From Hansfordia pulvinata (lineage: Eukaryota; Ascomycota; Sordariomycetes; Xylariales), in NCBI GenBank assembly GCA_006538405.1, contig BJKQ01000015.1, positions 1-64,000 on the forward strand: a stretch of 64,000 bases of DNA. Direction: 5' to 3'. Every line of letters begins with the position of its first letter. Position 1 is the first letter of the stretch. Shown piece by piece: positions 25,088-38,645 of the stretch. Position numbers and translations under genes: made by a program. The notes beneath the pieces were generated by a model. The model did no database searches. It saw only the letters and a list, made by a program, of their open reading frames with translations, and was not told the DNA's origin.

Positions 25088-27984
25088 TCGACAACGAACG
25101 GCAGCCGAAGCAGGATCAGAGCGGCTGCAGGATAGGATCGCGGAGGATCTGGCTGGGCTAGATCATGCTGGCCGACCCTGGATATTTTTTTGCTTTGTTT
25201 TTCTTTGGCACCATCCGCAAACGAAAAGCGGCTGATTGACGGACGAAGCCAAGGCTTCCTTTCCGTTGCGGAACACCCCGAGCTTTTTGAGATGGATGCA
25301 AAAACGCCAGCTCTGGCTCGCTGTATTGCTATCGCACCATGTAGCTCAGCTGTCAGGAGCCGCCCCTGTCAGTAGCGCAACCCCGGAGCTAGGAAAAGGA
25401 ATACGAGCCACACGAAGAAGCAGTGTTACTCTGTGCTAGACTCGCCGGCCGGACGTTTCGAGTTGGGGGGGGGGGTCTCGGGCACAAAGCGGCGTTCCCC
25501 AAGAAAAATAAAGAGAGCGGCGGCGGCGGCGGCGGCGCGATGCGGCTCGCGCACAACTAACCCCGACCTGGGAATCGTGGGAAACCACTCCCCCCCCTCC
25601 AACGCCCATCTGCCAGTGCACTCGGGAGGTCTTGGGCTGGGTACACGATACCCCGACACCCCGCCAACCCCTTCGTTAGGTCATCTACTGGGGAAGTTTT
25701 GCCAGGGACAGGACTGTCTCCTCCCTCCTCTCCGGACCGGACCGGGCTGGGACTGCTTTCCCTGGCCCCCTTCACCCAGCAATGGGAGCCCGCTTACTGC
25801 CCTGTCGGGGCGCTTTGTGGACGGGCCACAGCCCGCATGAGAGGTCAAAACAGCTAGCCCTCAAGGCATGACGTTTGTCACGTCTAGTGTGAGTGCTTCG
25901 TCGGCGAGTTGAGAGGAGGGGGGTCGGGGAGGGTGTGGTCGTTATGTCGCGTAACGCGGCCAACGCGACCACGAGGCCGTGTCATGCGCCGTCTTTAGAC
26001 AATGCAGCAAGACGTCACCCCACGGGGGAGAGAAGCAGAACTCTGAAGATACACCCGGAACCGATTCCGCCCCTCACCCCTCCTCCCTTCCCCTCTCTCC
26101 TCCCAACGACGCCTGGGATCTGCAGACTCATCAGGAGTGAGTGATCTGACGAGGTCAAGGTGCGAGCCACCACGTGCGGGGAGCGAAGTAGCCGGAGTGT
26201 CAGAAGAAACGCATACAGCTTGCTTGGTTAGTGCTCGTGGTCACAGGGGGGAGGGGGGTCGATCTCTGGTTTCCCTTCTCGACCTCTTCTTTCTTTCGAG
26301 TCATCACGTCAGCTCCTGTTCGTGGATCGACGATGTGACCAGAGTCTCCCCCTCATATTCTGGTGAGTGTGTGTGGATGACAACCGGGTGAGAGCGACGA
26401 TCTCTCGGGCGGGCACAAGGTGACAGGGGCACACATGCGCCTCCCAGCCCCACGGTCCAAGAACGGAACCGGACCGGACCTGAAGCGGCGCGCTTCTGAC
26501 GTCGAGATGAGCCGGGATAGAAACCCCCACCCCCCTTTCAGCGGAAATGTCTGCCTGAGGCGTTTCGTCATGGCGGCGTTTAAGCGCCGCAGTCTTCGGG
26601 AAAAGGAGGGGGGCGCGGCGCAGGAAGACCTGACGGTTGGCCGCCGGGAATGCCCATACGGAGAGACTCGGCGACGAATCGAGGTTGTGGGAATGGACAA
26701 CACTCAACTGGGGGGGGACGGAGGCAGAAGAGCAGCGGGATGTTCAGCTTCTCGTATCCCATGACCCCCGCCGCAACCCCAGACAGGCGATTCGTTCCGA
26801 TCCCGGCAGAGACGCGTCCGCCAGTCACAGGGCTGGATGTGGTTAAGATGGGTTGCCTCGCGTAGAGCACGCGAGCTTTTCTTTTCTTCTTTCTTTCTCG
26901 ACTGACACGTCATTAGGCGCCAGGATCTTTCTAGATGTAGCTTTGCCTCAGGCAGACAGAGCCCTCGTGTATTGCCGGTTGCCCGGGCCGGGCAGAAGAG
27001 AGAAGCGTATTGGTGTCGGGCCGGGGGGAAGAGAGCAGCAGCAGCAGCAGCAGCTTGTCACAATCGAGTCGTGCCCCCCCTTCCGCTCACGCGGGGCACT
27101 CGTGTATTCCTTCGGCAGAGAGATGGGAAGCGGAACACCCTTGTCTCCTTGCAGCAGTGGGCGGCCGGGAGGAGGCGGAGGTATAGAACACGAGAAAGAC
27201 GAGTTATCGTCAGGATCGAGTGGCGTTTCAGGCCTTTGAAGCTAAGAAGGGTTGGGGGGGATGCAGGTTAGCCCACGGCATTGCATGACGAAAAGAGGGG
27301 TGACGAAGGGCGATCTTTTTTTGTCTCTGGCTCGGTACCATTCTCATTCTTGGTTCCGTAACAGTTTTCTTTCCGCGTGGGAGCTACAGTTTGCGGCTGC
27401 GTTTGGACCATCCGGAAAAACTCACGAGACGGGTAGGGCAGGTGCAGGCAATGTCAAAGCGCCATCAAAGGGTCGCCAGCGTGATTAGAGATGTATACAA
27501 TATGTACAAAGTGGTATCATGAGGGGTATAAGGCCGTAACAAACAATCAAAGAAGAAGACAAATAGCAGTGGGCGAAGCATACAAGACGAAAGCCAGGAT
27601 ATCCCAAAAGCAAAACAAAAGGGGGGTTGTGATAGAAGGGATGGGGATGATCAGGGAACAATGGATGGGTCCCGTACAACATATCCCTGCAAAGGCCCGC
27701 CCTCCGTCTCCAAGCTGCGCCCCCTCCGATGACAAGATAGAACACGCATCAAAATCACGAAGCAATCGTCAAGAAAACGTGACCCGTCGATCCTCTTCTC
27801 CTCGCTATGCTGTCTATGTGTTTACGTCGCGTCGAGTGTGAGTAGGACCACGAGGCTCCGCCGGAGGATTGTTGGTACCATCGTCGTCTTTGCATCGTCG
27901 CTTCGTGTCGTCTTTGCGAGGAATGTACAAGGATTGAAGTAAGGGGCTTTGGGGGACCTCCCTCCCCTCGCCCCTCTGTTCTTT
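25088..27984. other. gene-free region between helicase and bZIP 3' ends
   Basis: About 2.9 kb between convergent genes. Mixed GC content, G and C runs (25,466-25,474; 26,709-26,716), a GGC tract near 25,520 and a CAG tract near 27,036-27,055. Frames on both strands are short, R/G/P-rich and unconvincing. The right part (27,480-27,984) is AT-richer and probably 3' UTR of the bZIP gene. Confidence 0.5.
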
Positions 27985-28481
27985 TCACGGCCCCTGGAAC
28001 GGGTGGTGCTGGTGTTGCCCCGGGGGAGGGGGTCCCATGTTGTTGGTTTCGTCCAGGGTGTAGTAAAAGGGGTTCGCCGTCGCCGTCGTCGTCGTCGGCG
28101 TGTGCTGGCTGGGGAAGCACATGGCATAGATGGGATCTCCGCCTCCGTAGCCGAGGGCCGGGTGCGGGGCCATGGGGATGTGCTGTGGCGGGGAGAGGTG
28201 GTGCTGCCGGTCTGCCGGCTGCTGCGGCTGTATTGACAAGACGGGGAGTGCTGGAGGTAGTGGTGATAACTGCTGTGGCTGGGTTGATGGTTGCAGAGGT
28301 GGTTGTTGTAGCTGAATTTGCTGGAGCTGTTGTTGTTGTTGTTGTTGTTGTTGCTGCTGTTGTTGCGGCGAAGATGACACCATGCCGAACGTCGCCACCG
28401 GCGCCGGGGCTCCGAAGCTCATCTCGTCACCGCTGCCGACGCCTCCATCGTCGCTGTACGTCAAGTTGATAGCTGGAGGGG

Positions 28482-28512
<31 letters not shown>

Positions 28513-29445
28513 ATTGTTGTCGGCCTGCTGCGGTTGTGCGTAGTCCCCTCCCTCTTTGCTCCCTCTCCGGCTGTTGTGGCTCTGACTTTGACTATGGCTC
28601 TGGCTCTGGCTTTGACTTTGGCTCTCGCGGCCCCGGGCGACGACAAAGCGCATGTTGAAGCTGCCCCAGGGAAGGCCGGACAGGTCGGCGTCGTCTGCGG
28701 CGATCTCGCTGGGCTCGGGGGTGCGGTACGTGCTGCCGGCGTGCTCCCGGTCGTACGACTCGCGCTCGGCTTTTTCCCTCTGCTCCTTGACCTTTTCGCC
28801 TGTTGGGGCTGTCAGTTTTTGCTTACTTAATTTTTTTCTCCTTCGGGGAAGGGGAGTTTTTGTCTTACGAAATTTGCGCTGGGCGATGCGGTTTTGGATG
28901 CGTCTCCTCTCCTCCGGCTGGGTGACGTCGGACCAGTCATCGCTCTTTTTGGCAGCGGTGGCCTTGCTGTTCTTCTTTTTCGTACTCGTCGTCCTGGACT
29001 CTTGCTTCTTGTTGGCTGTGGCAGTTGTTGATGCTGTTGTCGCTGCCGCCGTGGTCATCTTCTGCCTTGTCGACGACGACGAGGCTGTCTCCGTTTCGGA
29101 TCCCGAGTTGGAGAAAGAAGGGGAAGGTGAAGGGGAAGAAGAAGACGAAGAGGAGGAGGAAACGGAGGAGCAGGAGCTCTGGCGTCTCGACGAGCCCGGG
29201 GACAGGAGCGTCGTGAGCGGGGACGTGGGCGTGATGGGCGTGATGGGCGATACCAGTTGTTGTTGTTGGTGGTGGTGATGTTGATGGTGTTGGTATTGTG
29301 TTTGTTGTTTTAACTGCTGTTGATGTCGCGGCTTCCAGGAGCACAAGGGCACGTCTGGGGATTTTGGACTGGTGACGGGGCTCACATCTCCCATTGCCAA
29401 CATGGCCACCTCGTTGGTGCTGTGAGCGCCCTTGATGCCGGACAT
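27985..29445 (-). CDS. bZIP transcription factor, Gln/Asn/Ser-rich
   Basis: Two exons on the minus strand, 28,869-29,445 and 27,985-28,799, with a 69-nt GT-AG intron that splits the basic region in mid-motif; joined they read EERRRIQNRIAQRKFRE, the fungal bZIP basic signature (residues about 178-195). 463 residues from the chosen ATG (MSGIKG); an in-frame ATG at 29,613 would add 56 residues of less protein-like sequence. The heptad zipper after the basic region is short and has few leucines, and is followed by a conserved-looking SGLPWGSFNMRFVVARG block. The rest is low complexity: His/Gln and Ser tracts near the N-terminus, SQ repeats, an Asn tract and a run of about 13 Gln in the C-terminal half. 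Such factors bind DNA as dimers in the nucleus; the target genes cannot be told from sequence. Confidence 0.88.
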
Positions 29446-31797
29446 GGCGGGCGTTATATAGGCTGAAGGAGAGTGCCAGCCTGGTGACTGCGCAAACGGC
29501 CCGCAACCCATGAGGACTGCTGCTAGCTGGGCGAGCTCGCACCCTCTTGTGAGGGAGCGTGTTTCTGTGCGGGAAGAGAGGCGGAAGAGTAGAGGCGGAA
29601 CCGCAGGCAGCACCGTTGTCGACGGTGCCGTCGTGCTGAACTAGAGCCCTATGTGGCTACTGGGGCCCGTCGAAGGAGTCGAGCCCGCGGAGCAGAGGTC
29701 GCCGCACACCGGAGCAATTAGAGTATACTCGTACAAAAAAGAGGTGACACTGGCTGCTGCCTGCCGTACAGGCGCCACCGGTGAAACCAACACCAATCCA
29801 AGCCGCGCTTCGGTGAGGCGACGACGTCAGGAAAACGGGCGCAGCAGCAGAGGGGGCGGATCGAGTCGAGTTGGATCCAGACTGGGAGCCGCTGCCCCGG
29901 GTGATGATCAGAAGAGAGTGAAGTATAAGGAACGAGCGACCGGATTAGATGGAAAGGGAGAGAGGCGACTGTCTGTGGTGGTGGGTGGTGTTGGCGGCGG
30001 CGGCGGCGGCGGCGGCGGTGGTGGTGACGATGATGATGTTGACGTTGGCTTAGGTATGGGGACGGTGACGGGAAGATTCCAAAGTACTGTAGGTAGGTAA
30101 AGGTCGGTTTCAGGTAGTGGGAGTAGGTACTCGCACGTAGGTGGTAGAGGTAGGTACTCGTAAGAGACAGCAGCCTCGATCAAGTACAAGCTTGCAGCAT
30201 GGAGAAAGGAAGGTGCGGGACAGGATATTATATGTATGATTATGATAGGATGGGACAGGGCAGGAAAGAGCAGCAGTGATAGGGCTGCATGCAGAAGAAG
30301 AAGGTGCAGCCACACGCCCGAGTATTATAGGGAAACGAATCAACGCGGCGCTGGGCCGCAGTGCCCCGTTCCGCCGAGATATAAACTGCAGGGCTAATGA
30401 GATAATCGTTACCTTGCCTTGCCTTACCTACCTACTAACTCGACTACCTACCTACACGCAGATCGAACAACCAAGCCAAGCTACCCTGCCCAACCAACTA
30501 ACAGACTACCCTTGACCAACTTGGGCACTGAAGCTCCGCTGCGAGGATCCGGGGGACAAAACTGCCAGCCGCCCTTTCCCAGTACGAGTACTCACCAACG
30601 CGAAGGGGGGGGAGGAGGGGCGGGGAGGAGACTGACGATTCCGCAGACTGCGGAATAAGTTCATCAGTCTCTTTCACGAGTACCTCAGGTGGACTCTTTA
30701 CAGAGAGACAGACGGACGGGCAGGTTCAACGGCCACAAGCGCGGAACCGAAGGATGCATTCTGCTACAGACAGCCAGCCAGATGTGACCAACGCTAAGCC
30801 CTCGATATCTGTTGATCTACCAGGTGAAGGAGTCAGGTACCTTACTGCGAGTCGCCAGACTTAGTGAAGCGGCAGGGTGTGAGGTGGTGAGGCTTTCGCC
30901 TCGTGGCCCCGGGGACGGGAGGCGGCGGCGGCGGCGGCGGCGAAGAAGCAAGCACTGCCCTGGCGTGGCCAGCGGGGAAGGGGACCTTTGGGGTGGGACT
31001 TTTTCTTCTTCTTCTGCTCCTTCTTTTTTCTTTCAAAAGAAAGAGAGAGAGAGAGAGAAAGGACGATGATCCCATCCTCTCGATCCACTAAACAAGACAC
31101 GTCCAGCATGCCGGGATGGGCTACTGCGCTATGAGGACTGCTGCACACTACTGCGCCGCGCTACTCGTACTACGCGGCGCTACTGCGTTACCGCCCCGAC
31201 GGAGGAGAAACGATGGTTCGGCCGAGTGAACAGGGAGGGGACAGAACAAGGGTGGGAGGAGGAAGAAGAAGAAGAAAAAGAGGAGGAGGATGAGGGGTGG
31301 GGAGAGGGAGGAGTATACGAAGACAAAGACATAGCAGGTGGGGGGTGGGGGGAAGGACATGAGAGCACAGGCCGCCTTCTCTTCGCCATGGGGCTTTCTC
31401 TCTCATTACGGATCCCGTCGAGATGCCCGATGCTCTACTAGTCACGACGATGGTTGATTACCCTCACTTACTCGCAGCTTCTTGGGCAAGTCCGCTAGCC
31501 GGAACAGAGGAGACTGAGACTGGGACGGGGACGGGGACCAGACAAGGAAACAGGGAACAGGGACCCAGGATCGGGTGGTGAGCTGTCGTCGTCCCGTAGG
31601 AACAAGTCGGAGGCAAGCCGACAGTCTTGTTGCGCGATAGCTCGTGCAAGTCCTCGTACGAGTGGACAGACGGGGAAGAGAAGCCCATCATCAATCACAG
31701 TCTCTTCCACTCGCACGAGTACACCCGTACCTGCTTCGAGTCCGCATTCGTCGTGGCGGCTCGATGAGGAAGTCCATCTCTTCGATTAGAAGGGCGA

Positions 31798-31817
31798 CCC
31801 CCCCCCCCCCCCCCCCC
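31798..31817. repeat. homopolymer run of 20 C
   Basis: Uninterrupted C run in the gene-free region; its exact length is uncertain in any assembly. Confidence 0.8.
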
Positions 31818-33783
31818 TCCCCGGCGGATGGATGGTTCCTAGGGCTACCCGTGCCCACGGTACTCGAACGAGTACAGGGCGTAGCAGTTCTCAGGCCTGG
31901 CCTGGCCTGGCCAAGCCTGACTGACTCACTCGACCAGGAACCGCATTATCATCTACGCGTTCGAGTACTCGTTTATTGGAGAAGAAGCAGAAGAGGAAGA
32001 AGAAACGGGCGAAGAAACGGAAGAAGAATACGATACGGCACTGTGAGTAGGTACTCGTAGAACGGAAATGGGAAACACCACAAAAGGCAGAGACAGAAAC
32101 GGTAATGTGGACGGAGAGCGTGACGGAAGGCGTGACGGTCATGGCGACGGAGGCTGGCTTCATCGTCGCCAACACCATCGTCAGTCTTCCCGGAAAGCGA
32201 GCAAGCAAGTGCGCGACGAGCCACTCTTAGTTTCACGATGCTTCCTCACGGCATTTGCCGCCAGGCGAGGCGGCTCTGTCCCGGCCTGTCCTGGACCGCG
32301 TACCGCGGGCTCGGGTCAGGAAAGACGCATCCGAGCAGACGGGCCGGACTTGTCGTTATTGTTGCTGCGAGTATCACGATTACGGAGTAGGGTAGGTAAG
32401 TAGGTAATGATATTGAATCACGGTCATAGACTAGTCAACTAGTCGGTTCCGCAGGTCCCCTCGCCCATTGTGTCGGGGGGAGGGCTCGTGCGTGTGCGTG
32501 TTTTCCGTGGGAGCGGACTCTTGTCGGAGGGCAACACCCGGAACATGCCGCGTGGTGTTGCGGGTTTCCGTATCGGACTGACACATCGCGTGGCCATCCA
32601 TCTCTTCCTCTGTCTGTCTGTCTCCGCCCCTTTTGAGAAAGACTCAGCAGGCAGGCATCAGATGGGAGGATGGATCGTGGCCAGAACGGTGGAGGCGAGT
32701 CGTCGCGACTTACCGAGACCCGTAGTAGTAGCCGGCGGCGGCTCCCCCCTCTCACCGTAGAGACTCTTGTCTCACAGTCTGCTGCTGCGCCTCGATCGGG
32801 ATCCTGCCCACGAGAACCTATCCGAATGGGTCTGGGACGAACAGACCCTCTGGGATTCTGGGACAGAGACTCTGGGATTCCGGAGCCTGCATACGCGTAC
32901 CCATCAGTTTGAGTACGAGTAGGTGCCCTGACCTGACCTTCAGTACCTCTCGCGGAGTATTGCATCTCTCTCTCTCTCTTTCTGGTGTCGGTATCCCATC
33001 ATGATCCAACCTGGATCGGAGAAATCCAGGGTCCTGGTAGGCTCGACGCTACTGCAGCTTGGTGGCCGTCTTTTCTTTCTGTTCCTTTCCCTTTTCCCGC
33101 GACCCATGTCTCCCCCACCCGACCCGACTGATCGACAGGCGAGATCCTCACAGGGTTAATGTCAGGCTGGCGGCCTGCCAGAAGCTGCTACCCACCCACG
33201 CCACCTCTGCGCGCTAATTCTCGTACAGGTGGACTCTTAGGCAGGCCTCAACGAGTCCTGTGAGTGGACGAGCGGCGGCCGCCCCCACTGTGCGTGCAAA
33301 GCGGTGGGGAGGGCTCAGATGGTGGCGTTTGTTTCTGGGAGGCTAAAAACGGGGACAATCATCTTTAGTGTCTCTTGTCGCCCAGGGCGTACACCAGACA
33401 GCAGACGAAAGCAAGCAGCAGCAGCAGCCGCAGTGTCCAAGATACTCGTCGTGATGCTTTCAAGGAGCACGGCAATGCTTGCCTTTTCCCTCAAGACGAC
33501 CAATCCCCAGGGCACATGGAAAGGGAACTGTCAAATGGCTCTACAGCCGGGGCAAGAGAGATAGGGCAAGTCATATCTACCTCCCCATCTTACCATGAGA
33601 GTGAGGAGAGACCACCGCGGTGCCATGCCACGAAATCATGCCGATGACTTCAGCGACGTGTACGGAGCACGAGTGAGTACTCGACTCTTTTCCGATCGTC
33701 GGCACGTCAGCGAGCCAGACTTTCGCACCTCGTCACGTGCTTGTTCACCTTTGTTACTATAATTACAGAAAGGAGATACCCGC

Positions 33784-33796
33784 ACGAGTACTCGTA
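33784..33796. repeat. copy of the TACGAGTACTCGTA palindrome family
   Basis: Reads ACGAGTACTCGTA, 13 of the 14 palindrome positions. One of many intergenic copies; see findings. Confidence 0.7.
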
Positions 33797-35935
33797 GAGG
33801 GCCCCCACAGAGCACGAGCGATCCGTTTCGTGGCCAGGACCTCTTGGCGTGGCAGACGCCTGCCGTGGCCGGAAGCATGCTTTCGGGGCTATATCTCGGT
33901 CTCTTGGTGGGCGTGCGCTGCTTCCCTCGTGACTTGTTGGTGGTGCAACTGCGAGTATGCTTTCCGCGAGCTCGTACTCGACCGAGTATCTACCTACGGA
34001 GCATGGTTATACTCATGAGCCGCGCTTCCTGGCTTCAGGCAGAAGCCCATCTCGGTATAACAAGTCGTCCTGGGAAACTCTCCTACCCACTCGCAGTCAG
34101 ACACGACACGACCATGGCCGCGGCCTTGTCCCGCCCCCTGGGCCGCCGGTCCAGTCAATATAATTGTGGGCCGTTTTGTTCTCGTTATTATTGTTGCTGC
34201 TGTTGTCGTCGCGTCTTGGGTCCGGAGCTGTTGAGGTTGAGTTGATACTGAGCTTCCATCGGGTTGCCCTGAACTCAAAATTGATCCTTCCTGGCGCGTA
34301 CGTGTGTACTCGTGCACTTGGTGCCATGCCTCTTCACGGGTCACTGCTGCCGATGCTCGAAGATCAAGAAGAGCACAGGCGGCTGGAGAAAAGCAAGCAT
34401 GAGGTGTGCCCATTCGTTCTGCAGAGTCTCATCATCATCTTTCTTTGAACGCTGATTAGTACGAGTACTCGCAGTCCCATACCTCAGGTTTCTCGATACA
34501 CTCACAACGTACTCGTAGCTCACTCGATGGTTTTCTTCGCATCAGAACGGGCGACCATGAGTCGTGCCGCCGGCTGAGCTAAGCCGGAGCCGGGACGCGG
34601 CTCCGAGTTAATCGCGCTGCGGCTGCGAGTCGCGGTTCACATTGACATTCACATGAACGCATGTCAAAGAATGCCTGGTGTCACCATCTGATTCTTGCAT
34701 ATGTATGTACATTCGAGATGTAGGTCTGGTGGTATCTTCCTTTAGTACCACCAGCACATGCATTTCAATGCTGATCGATGTTGTGATGTGCTGATCGAGT
34801 ACCGCCATAGTTGCATAAGCCCGTAGAAGCACATACTCATATTGATGCACATATACCGATATATGAAAAGCTTCGCTCCTGACAACTATCATGTGAAGTA
34901 CATATCGTGAATCAACCACGAACCAGACTCGTATATCCCTGGATGTTCGATGGAAACTCTCGAGATGTTAAAACCTGCTCTACTCAAACATGTACGTACG
35001 CGTGGAAGCCTTCCTTCCCCCTCCCCCGCGCATCCCTGCAGTCTTGTATCATCACCAGCTTCCAGATTACTCCAGGGCTACTACGAGCACTCGTATGTCC
35101 CGTGTCAGAGCCCCGTCCCGCACCGGAAGGGATTCCCGCCTGGCTGTCGGGCTCACGTCTTGACATCACTTAGCACGCGGCGTCGTGCGTGTACGAGTAG
35201 CCGGCGACAGTCCCGCTCCGTCAGGGCCTACGAGAACTCGTGCCCGTACTGGAAGCATCCTTCCGTCCCGCCGACCGTCCACGTCGGGGGCCCCCGAGTA
35301 GGTACTCGTATCCATAGGTGTGCCCAGAACTCCCGTCGTAGGTACTTGCAGGACTCGAGACCTACCATTTAGGTAGACGAGTAGTGCCCGTTCTTGTTCT
35401 CTCCCATCCATGGTGCTGCCAGATGGTCGTTAGCCGCCGCAGCGCGGCGCCAGCTCCGGGCCGCCAAGCAGCAGTGCTGTTCATCCATGTCCAAAGCACG
35501 AGCGCTACTGTGATTGCCGGGACCCATCAGTACGAGTTTAAGCGCCCGCCCGTCCGTCCGCCCGCCCGCCCGCCCATCTCGAGCTCGCCGAATCCTTCTT
35601 CGAGGAACGAGTACTCGCAGCAGGAGAGAGTGAAGGAGAGGGTGGGAGACACCTTCCGGATCCGAGAGAGTCGAAGCAGCCCACCCCAGACCGGCTTGTT
35701 GCTCTACACATGTATATATCTCTCTCTTCAGCTGAATGGAGGCGTGGGAGGTTACATTACCTAAGACAGGTACTTTGAGTAAGTATTCAAGGTACGTATC
35801 AGAGGTACCTGCTCGCACACATCTGTTGATGAGTCGGTATCAACTTGCATGTTGAAGATCCCAGGATCCCTCCAAGTCGTTAGCCGACATCAACGTCGCC
35901 CATCAATCACCAGTCACTCCAGTCACTTCAGTCTA

Positions 35936-35957
35936 CTGCTGCTGCTGCTGCTGCTGC
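35936..35957. repeat. CTG microsatellite, about 7 units
   Basis: Perfect trinucleotide run in non-coding DNA. Confidence 0.85.
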
Positions 35958-36405
35958 ACCACGCATCCTTCCGCCAACTCGATGACTTGCATCTTCGGTC
36001 GGTCCAGCCAAGAGATCTCGGCTCCTCCATCTCATCCCACCCCCATCTCCATCCCCAACCCCTATCCCTTCCCATCCTAGACCGTTCATCCCATCCCATC
36101 TCATCTCATGCCCGTCGTCTTGTTGACCCTGCGGCTCTGCCCTGTACGAGTTACGAGTGGGCGCTTAGCTACCATCAGTACCTCTCGTATGCCGCCGTCG
36201 GGCTCTTTTAACCTCTTTGGACCGACCCGCACCCGACGGTGTGAAGGAGCCTCTTGGGCCCCCCTCCTCCTCTTCTCTCCTCTCCTCTCCTCTCCTCTGC
36301 TCGGCCCGGTCACAGCCTTCCACTGCCGTCTCGACTTGTCTCGTCTCGTCTAAGAGTGTACGGGTACTCATAGTGCTTGGACCCTACACGAGTACTCGGA
36401 TGTGC

Positions 36406-36420
36406 GACGAGTACTCGTAC
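36406..36420. repeat. copy of the TACGAGTACTCGTA palindrome family
   Basis: Reads GACGAGTACTCGTAC; a second partial copy lies 18 bp upstream (ACGAGTACTCGG at about 36,388). Confidence 0.7.
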
Positions 36421-37451
36421 TCAACCGCGGAACTGAAATGTCGACAACGACCAACCTCATCCCCCAACTAACTTAAAGTCCCTACGAGTGAGTACTTGGA
36501 TACACGCTACGAGTACCTTCAGTTTCTTCCCTACTCGTACCCGCGAGTCTCCGGACGAGTAGTATGAGTTCTTGTACTCGTAGGAGTCTCGAAATTGGAC
36601 GATCCCTGGACCCCGGAACTTGCCGTCGTTGTGCTTCTTCTGCCGCTGCTGTTGCTGCTGCTGCTGCTTCTTCTTCTTATTCTTCTTATTCTTAGTTCCT
36701 CTGCTGCTTCTATCTATCCATCTGCCCCACATTACTTGTGTAAGCTTGTCAAAGTAGACCTCCCACGTTTTCCCCCTCGTGCCTTGCATGCCCCCAACGC
36801 TACATCTCGTACAGGTGGATATCCCTCTTCCCCCTCGTGTCCCTTTTACTCTCCTTCCCGGCGAACCCAAACATCATTAGCTCCCCCTCCCCTCCTCTCC
36901 AGCTCGATCGGGACCGATTTTCCCTGTCCACCTGCCCTACGACTGCGACTACGACGACTACACATCTTATTATGTCAGGTAGGGACGTACCTACGAGTAC
37001 AGCTCATTGCGATACGTACTTCCCCACTGCCGCTGCCGCCGCCGCCGGCGATCTTCCTCTCGGCAGTACACGTACCTTACGTACGTACGAATGAAGATTC
37101 GATGTAGGCGAGCGAGCAGTGCCCCGACTATGACCCGAGAACGGCACTCTCCGTCGCCCGTCGTCACAGGCCAAAGGCTCCCCGACAGGACACGACAGGA
37201 CAGGACAGGACTCGCACGACTACGACTACTCGTATACTCGAGACGATCACCGGCTCGACGTCACAATGGAAAAGCAGCACGTGAGTCCCGCCTCGACTCC
37301 CCACACCTCTCCCGCTCCCCATCTCGCTTCCGCATACACGCTGCCTTTTTGTCCGCCCACCGCCAGCAGTTGCTCGAGTAAGAGCACGCACTCGCACCTG
37401 GTTGAGGGACTCGGTAAGGTACCTAGCGCCAGCTCCTATGTCTATTCTCTT

Positions 37452-37486
37452 TCACACACACACACACACACACTCTCTCTCTCTCT
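37452..37486. repeat. compound CA/CT microsatellite
   Basis: About ten CA units passing directly into about eight CT units. Confidence 0.85.
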
Positions 37487-38645
37487 CCACATAGAACTTG
37501 TCGATCCCTCGAGCCCAGAACAGCGGCTCTGATTCCGCCCCCCGCCCCTTTCGGTACTCATCACAAGCTCGACAACGGGAGCTTCTTGTCCCCAGCACGT
37601 GTTCAAGCCAAGTGGTTGGTCCCGCTGCCCAAGCCATCTTGATTACCCACTCGTACGAATACCCGTACCCCATGGCAGCCGCGCTCCAGGAACCCAAGCC
37701 TCCTCTACCAGTACCAGTGCCAGTAGTCGCCTTCCCGTATTGTGTCCCCCCACACGCTTCAAACAGCCGGGCCCTCAGCCGAGCCTCCTTGCCCTCCCCG
37801 CCTCGGGTGAGAGATGGATGGACGGGCGCACGCGCGCGACAAGGAGGTTTGGATCAGGAGTCTGCCGCCGACGAGGTCTGAAAACCCCCGGCTGGCTGCC
37901 TCCCTCCAAGTCCCCCCTCCAGCCCTGGGTGCTCCCGCCCAGTCCGGGGACTAGAAGCCTTCATCCCTCTCTCGAGCACACCCTTGTTCAGATCGCCGCT
38001 CAGGACGGACCGGCCGCGGGGGAGACATAGCAGGAACCGGCCTTGCCCTGGCCGGCCACCTAGCATCCAGCCAACCTGGACGCGAGTAACGTGCGGCGGC
38101 GGCGTAATCGTCCGGGCTCGGCTGGAAGGCCTTCGAGCACGCCCCCATGGGCGCGTCGCACAGTGGCAAGACTGGCATCACGACACCGGCCAGAATGCCG
38201 GGGAAAGTCGGCATTTAATCTCATCGGGGTCCTCACTAGGTAATCACTAGAGCACCGACACGCTGCCTGGCGCCCATGGCCTCAAGGCCGCCACCGCCGC
38301 AAGCGACCCTGTTTCTCGGTCACCCCTTTTCGGCTGCCGAAGCGCGGCGCAAAGGCCGACTTGGATCTCCGGAACATCAATCATGCTGCCCACCCGCCAA
38401 ACAGGTACGCTTGAACACAAGGATTCATCAGTCGCACGCAATCGCCCAAGCTTGTATACGTACGGCTTCTCCGAGTCGTTTAGATAAATGGCCCTTTGTA
38501 TATTCACACAAGATAATGTCGGACGAGGACCCCCTTCGTCCGCCTGCGTATTTCGTGACTAAGTCGTGATCGCGTAACATTCGTTTCCACCAGGCCGTCA
38601 AAACCGCCCAGCCAAGTCGCTCAGAGGTGCGGAAAGGTCCTGTCC

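Larger units (their letters stand above)
29446..38645. other. 9.2-kb gene-free region upstream of the bZIP gene
   Basis: No protein I recognise on either strand. The sequence is rich in simple repeats: GGC/GGT (about 29,995-30,025), C20 (31,798-31,817), CTG (35,936-35,957), CTG/CTT (36,635-36,690), CTCCT (36,275-36,300), CCGC (35,545-35,575), ACAGG (37,190-37,215) and CA then CT (37,452-37,486). It is also the densest area for the TACGAGTACTCGTA palindrome. It may be extended regulatory DNA of the bZIP gene (upstream on the same strand) and the 3' flank of recyclin. Confidence 0.55.

Noticed and set aside
30812..38230. Ser/Leu/Pro-rich frames in the gene desert
   Set aside because: Each follows a microsatellite or C/T-rich tract; none has a domain, signal or neighbour exon.
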